A stretch of DNA of 64,000 nucleotides from Caldifarciminota bacterium (GTDB taxonomy: Bacteria > Hydrothermota > Tepidihabitantia > Tepidihabitantales > Tepidihabitantaceae), in contig JAOABP010000007.1 of assembly GCA_026418295.1 (NCBI GenBank), forward strand, positions 1-64,000. Reading direction: 5' to 3'. A model generated the notes under the pieces. The model ran no database searches. It was not told where the DNA came from and was given only the letters and a program-made list of their open reading frames with translations. The position numbers and the translations under genes are program-made. Shown one piece after another: positions 30,649-39,477 of this stretch. Every line of letters starts with the position of its first letter. Positions within the stretch are counted from its first letter, which is position 1.

Positions 30649-31449
30649 ATGAACCGGAGAATTTATCGTGGTGTGACCCTGATTGAACTGCTGGTGGTAA
30701 TTATGATTCTGAGCGTAATTCTGACCGCCGCAATCAAGACCTGGGATGTGACGCTGGAGCGGGGGCGTTTTGAGCAGACCCGTCAGAAGCTGGACCGGCT
30801 GGCAAAGGTGATTACCGGTGATCCGGATTATGTGGTAGGAGGGGTCCGGGCCGATTTCGGTTTTGTGGGCGACATGGGTGCACTCCCCCGCACGCTCAGC
30901 GATCTGGTGAATCCACCCAGCTGGGTTTCGCCGCCCGAGAGCAGCCGCTGGCGCGGACCTTATATCAAGTCAACTTTTAATGAATCGCCGGAAGGCTACC
31001 GGATTGATGGCTGGGGCGATACAATTGTATTTGAGCGGGACAGTCTGTTTCTGCGCAGCTATGGAGGCGGAGGGCTGGTTGACCGGAAGCGCTGGATTAC
31101 CAAACCGCTGGGTTACAGCGTTAATGACCTGCTGCACAATGTGGTCGACGGTTCAATTGTGGACCAGCGTGGTGTGCCACCACCGGATTCAATTCTGCCG
31201 AGGATTACCGTTCAGCTGGAGTACCCGCGTCAGGGGGTGCTCTACCGTGACAGTTATACACCGGCAACCAACGGTATGTTTGAGTTCCGGGATGTCCCGC
31301 AGGGGGTCCAGACCCTGAGGGTGATGGTCTGGCACTATTATCCGCCACCGCCGCGGTGTGATACCGTTACCCGAGCGGTGACAGTATTTCCGCGCGTTGG
31401 TGCGCGGGGAATTGAGGTCCGGTTGAATGTGGACTGGAACAACATGTGA
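30649..31449 (+). CDS. Pseudopilin fused to a carboxypeptidase-regulatory-like domain
   Basis: The 266-residue protein has leader MNRRIYRG then VTLIELLVVIMILSVILTAAI. Val instead of Phe at +1 is tolerated. A middle part has the pseudopilin motifs LPRTLSDLVNP, RWRGPYI and YRIDGWGDTIVF. The C-terminal 100 residues (IVDQRGVPPPDSILPRITVQLEYP ... NGMFEFRDVPQGVQTLRVMVWHYYPPPP) look like a CarboxypepD_reg beta-sandwich. The fusion would display an extra beta domain on a minor pilin. The start is just after the previous gene's stop. Confidence 0.78.
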   Translation: MNRRIYRGVTLIELLVVIMILSVILTAAIKTWDVTLERGRFEQTRQKLDRLAKVITGDPDYVVGGVRADFGFVGDMGALPRTLSDLVNPPSWVSPPESSRWRGPYIKSTFNESPEGYRIDGWGDTIVFERDSLFLRSYGGGGLVDRKRWITKPLGYSVNDLLHNVVDGSIVDQRGVPPPDSILPRITVQLEYPRQGVLYRDSYTPATNGMFEFRDVPQGVQTLRVMVWHYYPPPPRCDTVTRAVTVFPRVGARGIEVRLNVDWNNM

Positions 31450-31457
31450 GGTGGAAG

Positions 31458-32588
31458 ATGAGAAGCCAAGTCAAGGCACACGGGTTTACACTGATGGAGT
31501 TGCTGGTGGTGTTGTTGATCATCGGGATTCTGAGTACGGTCGCAATCCGGACGATCGATGCCACCCGGGATCGGTCACTGTTTGATCAGACACTGAAGGA
31601 GATGCGGGAGCTGTCCTATGCGATGGTGGGCAATCCGGAGATTACCGCGAATGGTCACCGGGTTGATTTCGGATTTTATGGTGATATGATGCGGTTGCCC
31701 AATGACCTGCGGGAGCTGGTGGAAAATACAAGTAATTCTCCCAACTGGCGCGGTCCTTATCTGCGACGGGAGTTTCTGCAGGACAGTGTCGGTTACCGCT
31801 ACGATGCGTGGGGTAACCCGTATACTTATAATCCCGCTACCGGCACAATTGCCACGATCGGCAACGGCAAGTATCCGATGACCATCAGGGTCGTGGATTC
31901 AATTGTTCATCTCACAAACAACAGTATAATCGGCACGGTTACCGATGCCGATAACAATCCGCCGGGTGATAAGGCGGCAACGGTCGGCATCTACCTCTAT
32001 CTGCCGAACGGCACTACATTTTTTACCCGGCCCGATGCCGGCGGTTATTATGAGTTTACACCTGCCACCACCAATGGCGGTATCCCAATCGGCAATCACA
32101 AGCTGGTTGCCCGGCGGCCGGGCGGTGATTCAATTGTCAAGTGGGTGACGGTGGTACCGCGAAGCCGGACGGTCGTTGACTTCCGCTTCAGCCGTCTGTT
32201 TCGGAATTATCTGCAGATGGTCGGGACACCGAAAATTTCCGGTGACAGCTCGGGATTTACGATCTGGATCGTAAACCCCGGTGAAAATCCGGATACGGTC
32301 CGGACGATCAGTTTCATTGAGGCACCGGACAGTGCCTATATGCGCTGGCTTTATATCCGCAATCACGAACAGCGGCAATGGGAATACAGTCCGGGTGTCG
32401 GCAGAGGGGATTCACTGGTCATCATGCCCGGACCATTTGTGATTTCACCAAATGGCGAGGAAGTGGTCGAATTCAGTTTCTACAACTTTTCCAAGACCCC
32501 GAGCGGCGGGGATACGAGTAATATTTATAATCAACTTTTCCGGCTGAGGTTTAACGATGGTTCGGAATTCAGTGTCCGACCGCGGTAA
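31458..32588 (+). CDS. Pseudopilin with long C-terminal beta-domains
   Basis: The 376-residue protein has leader MRSQVKAHG then FTLMELLVVLLIIGILSTVAIRTI. The pseudopilin body (LPNDLRELVENTS, NWRGPYLRREF, YRYDAWGNPYTY) is followed by a CarboxypepD_reg-like domain (about 145-235; IIGTVTDADNNPPGDKAATVGIYLYLP). A further beta-rich domain ends in FRLRFNDGSEFSVRP. It is the largest and last of the pseudopilins and a candidate tip adhesin. GGTGGAAG precedes the chosen ATG. Confidence 0.78.
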   Translation: MRSQVKAHGFTLMELLVVLLIIGILSTVAIRTIDATRDRSLFDQTLKEMRELSYAMVGNPEITANGHRVDFGFYGDMMRLPNDLRELVENTSNSPNWRGPYLRREFLQDSVGYRYDAWGNPYTYNPATGTIATIGNGKYPMTIRVVDSIVHLTNNSIIGTVTDADNNPPGDKAATVGIYLYLPNGTTFFTRPDAGGYYEFTPATTNGGIPIGNHKLVARRPGGDSIVKWVTVVPRSRTVVDFRFSRLFRNYLQMVGTPKISGDSSGFTIWIVNPGENPDTVRTISFIEAPDSAYMRWLYIRNHEQRQWEYSPGVGRGDSLVIMPGPFVISPNGEEVVEFSFYNFSKTPSGGDTSNIYNQLFRLRFNDGSEFSVRPR

Positions 32589-32611
32589 TTTTCTGGACAT
32601 AAGGAGGCAAA

Positions 32612-34216
32612 TTGGCGTCTAAAGTCTTTGGCGGGGGTGGTAAGGGCACCCTCTGTATTGATATCGGTTCGAATTCAGTTAAATTTGTCAAGGTTGAGGG
32701 TGGCAGGGTCGTCGATTACGGACTGAAGGAAATCGGCGAAGCGTTTGACGTGCCCTCAATTCTGCGGGAGCTGATCAAGGACTACAAGCCGCGTGAGGTT
32801 TACACTTTTGTATCCGGTCCTTCGGTGAGTGTCCGCCAGGCGCCATTCCCCAAGATGAACCGGCGGGAGTTAAAGGATGCAATTCTACTGCGGCTGGACA
32901 AGTACTCCCCATTTACGCTCGATGAAGCCATCTTTGATTTCAAGACCCTCGGCCCGGTTCGGGAGGCGGGAGCGATCAAGGACAATGTGATGGTCATCGC
33001 CGCGCGCAAGGACATTGTTTCCGACCATATCTCGACACTGCGTAAAGCGGGGCTGGAACCGTCATCAATCAGTGTTATCCCGTTTGCTCTGCAGGCGGCG
33101 GTAAAGAAGTATGGCCGGGTCCGTCCGGATGAGGTTGTCTGTCTGCTGGATATCGGTGCCGAGTTTACCGATATCATTTTTATGAAAGGTGAACGGCTCG
33201 ACCTGGCGCGCACGGTGACGACTGCGGGCAATGCGATTACCGAGGCAATGACGGTCGCGATTACCACCGAGGAGGGACAGCTGGCGCTCGACGCCTATGA
33301 TGCTGAGGAGCTCAAACGCAAGTACGGAATCCCCCCCGAGGATTCCACGGAGCGGCTGCCTTCCGGAATCATGGTCAAGCGTCTGGCAACGCTTCAGCGT
33401 CCGGCGCTGGAAAGGTTTGTGGCGGAAATTAACCGCTCGATTGATTTCTACCGTCGTGAATTTGGTGAACAGAAGGTGGACCGGCTGCTCATCTGTGGCG
33501 GGACCGCTGCACTGAAGGGATTGCGGGAATATCTGCAGACCAGCCTGGGGATTCCGACGGAGATTTTTGACCCGTTCAAGGATTTCGGTCTTTATCGCCC
33601 CGGAACAACCCCGCAGGAGGAAATCGGTCATCGGCTGGTGGCGGCACTCGGTCTGTATTATGACCATACCGCGGTGGACCTGCTGCCGATGGAAATGAAG
33701 ACGGGCAAGTTTGTTGCCCGGGATATCAGGATGATGACGCTCGGCGGAATTCTCTGGCTGGGCGTTCTGATCGTCGGTTACATACTCGTTGCCGGATGGT
33801 CGGGTATTTCCAAGGGACAGGTGTCACGGCTCAGGAATGAAATCAAGGCTACTGAAGAGCAGAATCGGAGTTACTTTGAGCTGGAGAAGGAAATTTCAGA
33901 GCTGGAGGCACGACAGAAGGCGCTGACCAGTGTTGTGGGGGAGGTGATGCCGGCCGTGCCGGTGATGGCGAAGATCTCCACCATTGTACCCCAGAACATC
34001 CAGCTGAACACCTTTACACTGACAAACCGGACAAATGTGAAACTGACCGGGGTAGTAAGCGGTGAGCCTCATCTGCTGGATGTTGACCTGGCACAGTTTC
34101 TTATCGACCTGGAGCGCAGTCCATCATTCAAACAGGTACAGCTCGTTTCCAAGAACCGCAGCAGTCTCCAAGGTGAGACGGTGCTGGAGTTTGAAATTCA
34201 ATGTGTGACGGAGTAA
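32612..34216 (+). CDS. PilM-PilN fusion protein
   Basis: The 534-residue protein combines two pilus assembly proteins. Residues about 14-360 are PilM, an actin/FtsA-like ATPase fold (CIDIGSNSVKFVKVE, phosphate loop; VVCLLDIGAEFTDIIFM; RLLICGGTAALKGLREYL). Residues about 374-394 are one membrane helix followed by a coiled coil and the PilN periplasmic domain (IQLNTFTLTNRTNVKLTGVVSG). In most bacteria these are separate genes whose products bind through the PilN N-terminus. Here that N-terminal peptide is replaced by a covalent link. The TTG start follows AAGGAGG by 4 nt. Confidence 0.88.
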   Translation: MASKVFGGGGKGTLCIDIGSNSVKFVKVEGGRVVDYGLKEIGEAFDVPSILRELIKDYKPREVYTFVSGPSVSVRQAPFPKMNRRELKDAILLRLDKYSPFTLDEAIFDFKTLGPVREAGAIKDNVMVIAARKDIVSDHISTLRKAGLEPSSISVIPFALQAAVKKYGRVRPDEVVCLLDIGAEFTDIIFMKGERLDLARTVTTAGNAITEAMTVAITTEEGQLALDAYDAEELKRKYGIPPEDSTERLPSGIMVKRLATLQRPALERFVAEINRSIDFYRREFGEQKVDRLLICGGTAALKGLREYLQTSLGIPTEIFDPFKDFGLYRPGTTPQEEIGHRLVAALGLYYDHTAVDLLPMEMKTGKFVARDIRMMTLGGILWLGVLIVGYILVAGWSGISKGQVSRLRNEIKATEEQNRSYFELEKEISELEARQKALTSVVGEVMPAVPVMAKISTIVPQNIQLNTFTLTNRTNVKLTGVVSGEPHLLDVDLAQFLIDLERSPSFKQVQLVSKNRSSLQGETVLEFEIQCVTE

Positions 34217-34220
34217 GCAT

Positions 34221-34796
34221 ATGAATCTAATTGAAAGAAGGGTAGTCCTGATTGGTCTGATAATCTATGTGGTGCTCGGCGTGGGAGCATGGTTTCTGCT
34301 CTATCAACCCCGGATTCGGGCAAGACAGAAAACAGTGGCTGAGATCCGGGACCTGCAGAAGCAGCTGGACGAGACCAAGGCGCGCATTGCCCAGATGCCC
34401 AAACTGCGCCAGCGCAAGGAGCAGCTGGAGGCAGAGATCAGCGGTATCTGGGCAAGGGTAGTGCCCCGTTCTCAGATGCTCAGCCTTTTCCGGGACCTTG
34501 CCCGGGAAGCCGAAGCAAAGCGTGTGCACTTTCTGGAGATAACTCCGCCCGGACTGGATACATTGTTGCAAGAGGAGGGTCCGAGTGCTCAGGTGAGACC
34601 GGTGCCGTTTATGGTGACGGTGCAGGGACGGTATCTGGATATCGGCAGGTTTGTTGAGGGTCTGGGAGATTATCCGTATTTTGTGCGGGTGCCGGATTTT
34701 GATTTCAATGCCCGTGAAGATATTAGACCTGAAGTAGAGGCGAAACTGCTGGTAAATATCTATGCCTCAAGTCTTGCGGGCAGAGGTGATTTGTGA
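34221..34796 (+). CDS. pilO: Type IV pilus inner-membrane protein PilO
   Basis: The 191-residue protein has one N-terminal membrane helix (about 8-28) and a coiled coil (KTVAEIRDLQKQLDETKARIAQMPKLRQRKEQLEAEI). A ferredoxin-like periplasmic domain with VPFMVTVQGRYLDIGRFVEGLGDYPYFVRVPDF completes the standard PilO plan. It dimerises with the PilN part of the upstream fusion to make the alignment subcomplex that links motor and secretin. The start is 4 bp after the fusion's stop and the next gene overlaps by 4 bp. Confidence 0.88.
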   Translation: MNLIERRVVLIGLIIYVVLGVGAWFLLYQPRIRARQKTVAEIRDLQKQLDETKARIAQMPKLRQRKEQLEAEISGIWARVVPRSQMLSLFRDLAREAEAKRVHFLEITPPGLDTLLQEEGPSAQVRPVPFMVTVQGRYLDIGRFVEGLGDYPYFVRVPDFDFNAREDIRPEVEAKLLVNIYASSLAGRGDL

Positions 34797-35350
34797 GACG
34801 GATTATCCTGGTTCTGATTGTTGCGGCGGTGGTAGTAGTAGGAGGTGTCCTGCTCTTCAGGAAACCCAAGCCTGCTGCCCGCTCCAGCCGCAGTACCGCT
34901 CAGTCCGATTCAGTTTCTGGAACTGGTCGCCGCAGTACTGCAGCTCAGGGCAGAACTGCCGGCCGACTGAAGGCAAAGACGAAGGAGGAGCGTGCTGCCG
35001 AGCGTAAGCGTCTGCGGGCTGAGGAACGCAAGCGGAAAAAAGAATTGAAACGGCAGGAACGGGAAAGACGGCGGATGCTGAAATATGCCCGAAGCCGGCG
35101 GGGCGGTCGCAGGTCAGCAAGCCGGAAAGGGACTTACTATGTGGTGAAGGCGATAGTTTCCCTGGGCGAGGACAGCTATGCTTTAATTGACAATCGCCGG
35201 GTCAGAGTAGGAGATGTGGTGATGGGGCGTAAGATTGTTGCTATCGGTACGGACCGGATTGAGGTCGAGGCGTTTGGTCGACGAACTACTGTCCGCGTGG
35301 GAGAAAGTTTGCTGCCACCAAGTTATTTTGCGCAGAGGAAGAGAAGTTAG
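34793..35350 (+). CDS. PilP/GspC-like pilus protein with very basic linker
   Basis: The 185-residue protein has an N-terminal membrane anchor (about 3-22). An extremely Arg/Lys-rich helical linker covers residues 55-115 (KEERAAERKRLRAEERKRKKE). The small C-terminal beta domain (VVKAIVSLGEDSYALIDNRRVRVGDVVMGRKIVAIGTDRIEVEAFGRRTTV) matches the HR/PilP fold that docks on secretin N-domains. The GTG start overlaps pilO. I infer a PilP analogue; unlike PilP it has no lipobox. The basic linker is unusual. Confidence 0.65.
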   Translation: MRRIILVLIVAAVVVVGGVLLFRKPKPAARSSRSTAQSDSVSGTGRRSTAAQGRTAGRLKAKTKEERAAERKRLRAEERKRKKELKRQERERRRMLKYARSRRGGRRSASRKGTYYVVKAIVSLGEDSYALIDNRRVRVGDVVMGRKIVAIGTDRIEVEAFGRRTTVRVGESLLPPSYFAQRKRS

Positions 35351-35387
35351 AAGCAAATGTTTGGGTTTTAAAAAAGAAAGGAGCACC

Positions 35388-35843
35388 TTGAGACAGAGAT
35401 TACTGGTAATTTTGGGTTTGGCAGTAGCGGTGCTGGCGATATTTACCTTTACCCGTTCGCGACCGCAGGTGATGCCGCAGGTAATTACCGATGCGGCTAC
35501 TACCGAGGTGACCCAGACGGTCAGAGGTAAGGCTGGGCAGTTAAAGTCAGCCCTGCAGGAAGCAATAGCACCGCCTGCACAAGGAGAAACACAGTCGGCT
35601 GTTGCGGAGCCGATTGTCTGGGGGAGCGATCCCTTTGTCCGTGACTGGATGCTGATGAGTGAGGTTGCCAATCTGAATCTGCGGGCGATCACAGTTACCA
35701 GTAGCGGGGCAAGTGCGCTGATAAATGATCAAATCGTTCAGGTTGGCGATCAGATCAGCGGTAAACGGGTCGTGAGCATTGAGCAGGACCGGGTAACTCT
35801 GGAACAGGGTGGAAGGACATTTACTTTGACACTGGGGGAGTAA
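35388..35843 (+). CDS. Second PilP/GspC-like pilus protein
   Basis: The 151-residue protein begins at a TTG with AAAGGAG 4 nt upstream. It has a membrane anchor (about 5-22), a linker and a C-terminal HR/PilP-like domain: SEVANLNLRAITVTSSGASALINDQIVQVGDQISGKRVVSIEQDRVTLEQGGRTFTLTL. This domain parallels that of the preceding gene, so the pair looks like an old duplication. It directly precedes the secretin gene, as pilP does in standard operons, and is the better PilP candidate. Confidence 0.68.
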   Translation: MRQRLLVILGLAVAVLAIFTFTRSRPQVMPQVITDAATTEVTQTVRGKAGQLKSALQEAIAPPAQGETQSAVAEPIVWGSDPFVRDWMLMSEVANLNLRAITVTSSGASALINDQIVQVGDQISGKRVVSIEQDRVTLEQGGRTFTLTLGE

Positions 35844-35847
35844 AATC

Positions 35848-37443
35848 ATGAATAAAAAAGCAACCATGTTTTTGTCAGTATTTTTGTTTCTGGGTGTCCT
35901 GTTTACGGCACAGGCACAGGTAGCGGTCAAGGATGTGGCAATCGACAAGCTGCTGGATGAAGTACGGGTGACGATTGCCTGCAGCGGAACTCCCAATATC
36001 AGTTCGTTTGTATCGCAGGAGCCGCCGGCAGTGATCGTTGATGTCATGGACGGAGTTTCGCAGGTTGCGCAGGAGCGGATCAGCTCAAGCTATTATCCTG
36101 TAACCGCAGTTACAGTAAAACCAAGTGAGGCAACGAGCGGTATCCGGGTGACAGTTTTGCTCCGGCAGCTGGTCCGGCACCGGATCACCAATGAAAATGG
36201 CGTTATTACTGTCAGCCTCGGGACCCAGCCGCTGCCACCTCCGCCAGCGCCGGAACCTGAAGACCAGTTCAGCGGCAAACCGCCGCTGACACTCTTGGTT
36301 CAGGATGCTGAGGTAACGAGTGTGTTGCGGATGCTGGCACGGCAGTTTGATCTCAACCTGATGATCACTCAGGATGTAAAGTCAGTTGTAAGTGTGCGCC
36401 TGAATGAAGTTCCCCTGCGGGCGGGTCTGGAGGCGCTGGTCAAGGCAGCGGGCTGTAATATCGTTGAAGACCGGAGCGGGGTGCTGATTGTCAAGCCGGT
36501 CAAGAAGGAGATGTACGGTGAGCTTCAGACGAGGGTGTTTAACCTGGATTACATTGAGGCTGAAGATGTGTTGAAGGTCATCAAGAAGGCACTCTCACCA
36601 GTCGGCGAAGCCACAGCGGGATACCGGCGGGTCGGGACTAAGGGTGGTGCGGCGGAACGCAGCGCGGTGCTGGTGGTATCGGATGTCCCGGAGGCGCTGG
36701 ATGAGGTGGCGAAGATTATCGCTGAACTGGACCGGCCGGTGCCGCAGATTGCCATTGAAGCGAAGTTTATTGAAACAACCCATTCCGCTGAGGATCGGTG
36801 GGGCATTGACTGGACGCCGGTAGCCTCGTTTGGAACTGAACTGCCGAAAATCGGTGAAGAGGTGGCGATTCCGGTTATTGTTAAAGAGATGCTTTTTGGT
36901 AAGATCTCCTTCGCCCGGTTCAGTGCGGCGCTGGAACTGCTGAGTTCGCGCGGGCGTTCACGGGTGCTGGCAAATCCAAGAACTCTGACGCTGGACAACC
37001 AGACGGCAACGGTAAGTATGGGTATTGATGTCCCCATCCGTGAAGTGCACAAGGACCCGAATACGGGTGAGATTACCTACACCTGGAAGACCCGTTCGAT
37101 CCCGATCAAGCTGGAGGTGACACCGCATGTGACTTCTGATGGTATGATCACCATGCATGTCCGGCCTTCGGTTGAAGCAATTACGGGCTGGGTAGGTTCG
37201 GCTGATGACCGGCAGCCGATTGTTGCCCGCCGCGAGGCTGAAACTCAGGTTAAGGTTGCTGAGGATGAGGTGGTAGTGATTGGCGGTTTGGTCCGGGATG
37301 AGGAGACCCGTAGTGTCGGTAAGATTCCGCTGCTTGGTGATATCCCGATCCTCGGTCATTTCTTCAAGAAGACTTCAGTGGAACGGACAAAAAGTGATCT
37401 GATGATTTTTATCATTCCTCATATCATTAATCCGGAGGGATAA
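35848..37443 (+). CDS. pilQ: Type IV pilus secretin PilQ
   Basis: The 531-residue outer-membrane secretin has a signal peptide ending AQA (about 1-23) and an AMIN domain (about 28-115). An STN/N0 domain (about 145-205, LTLLVQDAEVTSVLRMLARQFDLNLMI) and a secretin N domain (about 220-300) follow. The C-terminal secretin domain carries VPVITGWV-like strands and the signature VVIGGLVRDEETRSVGKIPLLGDIPILGHFFK. It forms the gated ring through which the pilus passes. It is shorter than proteobacterial PilQ (about 700), with a single AMIN domain. Confidence 0.93.
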   Translation: MNKKATMFLSVFLFLGVLFTAQAQVAVKDVAIDKLLDEVRVTIACSGTPNISSFVSQEPPAVIVDVMDGVSQVAQERISSSYYPVTAVTVKPSEATSGIRVTVLLRQLVRHRITNENGVITVSLGTQPLPPPPAPEPEDQFSGKPPLTLLVQDAEVTSVLRMLARQFDLNLMITQDVKSVVSVRLNEVPLRAGLEALVKAAGCNIVEDRSGVLIVKPVKKEMYGELQTRVFNLDYIEAEDVLKVIKKALSPVGEATAGYRRVGTKGGAAERSAVLVVSDVPEALDEVAKIIAELDRPVPQIAIEAKFIETTHSAEDRWGIDWTPVASFGTELPKIGEEVAIPVIVKEMLFGKISFARFSAALELLSSRGRSRVLANPRTLTLDNQTATVSMGIDVPIREVHKDPNTGEITYTWKTRSIPIKLEVTPHVTSDGMITMHVRPSVEAITGWVGSADDRQPIVARREAETQVKVAEDEVVVIGGLVRDEETRSVGKIPLLGDIPILGHFFKKTSVERTKSDLMIFIIPHIINPEG

Positions 37444-37449
37444 GGGGCA

Positions 37450-37488
37450 GGTGGTCCTTTAAATAAAGGGTGGAGAGTAGTGACCACC
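37450..37488 (+). other. Nested inverted repeats between pilQ and pilT
   Basis: GGTGGTC (37450-37456) can pair with GACCACC (37482-37488). Inside lies a CCTTT-AAAT-AAAGG hairpin (37456-37469). The structure ends 5 bp before the pilT ATG and encloses an alternative in-frame GTG, so it could limit or delay pilT translation relative to pilQ. There is no T-tract, so it is unlikely to be a terminator. Confidence 0.4.
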
Positions 37489-37493
37489 GGAAG

Positions 37494-38630
37494 ATGAATA
37501 TTGATGAGCTGCTGAGGTATGCAGCCAAATATGGTGCCTCAGATCTCCACATAACCGCCGGTAACCCGCCGATCATCCGGGTTAACGGCCGTTTGAAAAA
37601 AATTCCGGGACCGGCGCTGACCGCAGATGATGCGGAGGCGCTGGTCTATTCTATCCTTAACGATGAGCAGAAGCAGGCGGTAAGGAATAAGAAGGAAATC
37701 GATCTTTCTTACACCTGGGGCGCTGCCAGTCAACGGCTGGTACCGGAAGCGCTGACACTTGAATATACAACTCCGGAACGAGTTCGTGCCCGCGTGAATG
37801 TGTTTCTGGATTTGAACGGAATCGGTGCCGCTTTCCGGATAATTCCGGCAAAAATCAGGACATTGGAAGAACTGCCGGCACCACCATCAGTTGCGGAGCT
37901 GGCGCGATCACACTCCGGGCTTGTACTGGTGACCGGTCCGACCGGTTGTGGCAAATCCACTACGCTGGCGAGTATGATTGACCTGATAGATCAGGAACAG
38001 GCGGTTCGAATTATTACGATTGAGGATCCGATTGAGTATATCTTTCGTCCACGGAACTGTCTGATCAGTCAACGGGAGATCGATACCCATTCCCGGTCAT
38101 TCGCATCGGCGCTCCGTGCCTGCCTCCGCGAAGACCCGGATGTAATTCTGGTCGGGGAGATGCGGGATCTGGAAACGATCAGTCTGGCATTGACCGCCGC
38201 GGAAACCGGCCATCTCGTGCTTTCGACCCTGCATACTAAAAGTGTTGCGGAGACCGTGGACCGGGTAATTGATGTCTTCCCGGCAGATCAGCAGGAGTAT
38301 GTCCGCCAGATATTTGCCAGTGTCATCCGCGGTATTATTTCCCAGACACTATTGCCGCGCAAGGATGGACGGGGACGGGTCGCAGCAATGGAGGTGCTGA
38401 TTGCAACGCCGGCGATCAAGAATTTGATCCGGGAGGCAAAGGTCCATCAGATACCCTCGTTGGTACAGACCGGTTCACAGTACGGGATGCAGACCATGGA
38501 TCAGAGTCTGGAGTTACTGCTGAAGAAAGGGTTGATTTCTCCGGAAGTGGCTTATGCGGCGGCAAACGATAAAAAGATGTTTTCGCCACCGGAGTCACCG
38601 GTTTCCCCCCCGGGACCCAAGGGACAGTGA
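37494..38630 (+). CDS. pilT: Type IV pilus retraction ATPase PilT
   Basis: The 378-residue hexameric ATPase begins MNIDELLRYAAKYGASDLHITAGNPP, the usual PilT start, which is why 37494 is preferred over a GTG 24 bp earlier. Walker A is GPTGCGKSTT, the Asp box IITIEDPIEYIF, Walker B RACLREDPDVILVGEMRDLETI and the His box GHLVLSTLHTKS. An insertion of about 20 residues (GAASQRLVPEALTLEYTTPERVR) lies in the N-terminal PAS-like domain. It powers pilus retraction. The extension motor PilB and platform PilC are not in this window. Confidence 0.94.
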   Translation: MNIDELLRYAAKYGASDLHITAGNPPIIRVNGRLKKIPGPALTADDAEALVYSILNDEQKQAVRNKKEIDLSYTWGAASQRLVPEALTLEYTTPERVRARVNVFLDLNGIGAAFRIIPAKIRTLEELPAPPSVAELARSHSGLVLVTGPTGCGKSTTLASMIDLIDQEQAVRIITIEDPIEYIFRPRNCLISQREIDTHSRSFASALRACLREDPDVILVGEMRDLETISLALTAAETGHLVLSTLHTKSVAETVDRVIDVFPADQQEYVRQIFASVIRGIISQTLLPRKDGRGRVAAMEVLIATPAIKNLIREAKVHQIPSLVQTGSQYGMQTMDQSLELLLKKGLISPEVAYAAANDKKMFSPPESPVSPPGPKGQ

Positions 38631-39424
38631 ACTGGGTTATTATCGGACTGCTGGGACTGATCCTGGGCAGTTTTTTCAATGTCTGTATCTGGCGTATCCC
38701 CCGCGGGCAATCAATCAGCTATCCGCCATCGCACTGTCCCCGCTGCAAGAAACGAATCCGGGCTTACGATAACATTCCGATTATCAGCTATCTGATATTA
38801 CGGGGCAGATGCCGGGACTGCCATCAGCCAATTTCGCTCCGGTATCCCCTGATTGAAGCTATTACCGCCCTGCTCTTTCTCCTCAGTTATTTCAGGTTCG
38901 GTTTTGACTGGCAGCTGGTGCGTGTGCTGGTTTTTATCAGTTTGCTTATTGTGCTTGCCGGCATTGATTTTGATCACAAGATCCTGCCGGTTGAGTTGTC
39001 ATTTGCCGGGTTAACCGTTGGACTGGTTACCGCTCTGATTCCGATGTTTCAGATGCCGATCAAAGAGGCGTTCTGGGGCGCAGTAATCGGAGCCGGCTTT
39101 GTTTTCTTTGCCTGGGCGTTGTGGCGGTTTGTGCTGGTCCGGCCATTTTCCCGCATGGGTGTAAAGCAGAAGGAGGCGATGGGCTGGGGTGATCTGCCGT
39201 TTGCCGCAATGATCGGAGTTTTTGTTGGGGGAAAGGGTATGATTGTGGCACTGGCGGTGGCGGTGGTTACCGGTGTGCTTTTTGGACTTGCGGGCAGGAT
39301 TGGCGGTCGGCTGAAGAAGGGTCAGGAGGTGCCGTTCGGACCGTTTCTGGCGCTGGGTGGTGTGGTTGGACTGTTCGCAGGCAGGGAGATTCTTGACTGG
39401 TATCTGAAGCTGGTGATGCCGTGA
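38627..39424 (+). CDS. pilD: Prepilin peptidase PilD (A24 family)
   Basis: The 265-residue membrane aspartyl protease has the N-terminal methylase-type domain with two CxxC pairs (HCPRCKK and RCRDCHQ) that bind zinc. The two catalytic Asp are in GIDFDHKILP and MGWGDLPFAA. It cuts the leaders of the five prepilin-like proteins encoded upstream and methylates the new N-termini. The GTG start overlaps pilT by 4 bp, closing the pil operon before the terminator at 39432. Confidence 0.94.
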   Translation: MNWVIIGLLGLILGSFFNVCIWRIPRGQSISYPPSHCPRCKKRIRAYDNIPIISYLILRGRCRDCHQPISLRYPLIEAITALLFLLSYFRFGFDWQLVRVLVFISLLIVLAGIDFDHKILPVELSFAGLTVGLVTALIPMFQMPIKEAFWGAVIGAGFVFFAWALWRFVLVRPFSRMGVKQKEAMGWGDLPFAAMIGVFVGGKGMIVALAVAVVTGVLFGLAGRIGGRLKKGQEVPFGPFLALGGVVGLFAGREILDWYLKLVMP

Positions 39425-39431
39425 AATTAAA

Positions 39432-39467
39432 GGCGGGGACAAGTACTCGTCCCCGCCTTCTTTTTTT
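39432..39467 (+). terminator. Terminator at the end of the pil operon
   Basis: GGCGGGGAC and GTCCCCGCC form a 9-bp stem with an 8-nt loop, followed by TTCTTTTTTT. On the opposite strand the stem is followed by TTTAATTTC, so it may also weakly stop the convergent OmpA-like gene. Confidence 0.9.
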
Positions 39468-39477
39468 ACTGTCAGTA

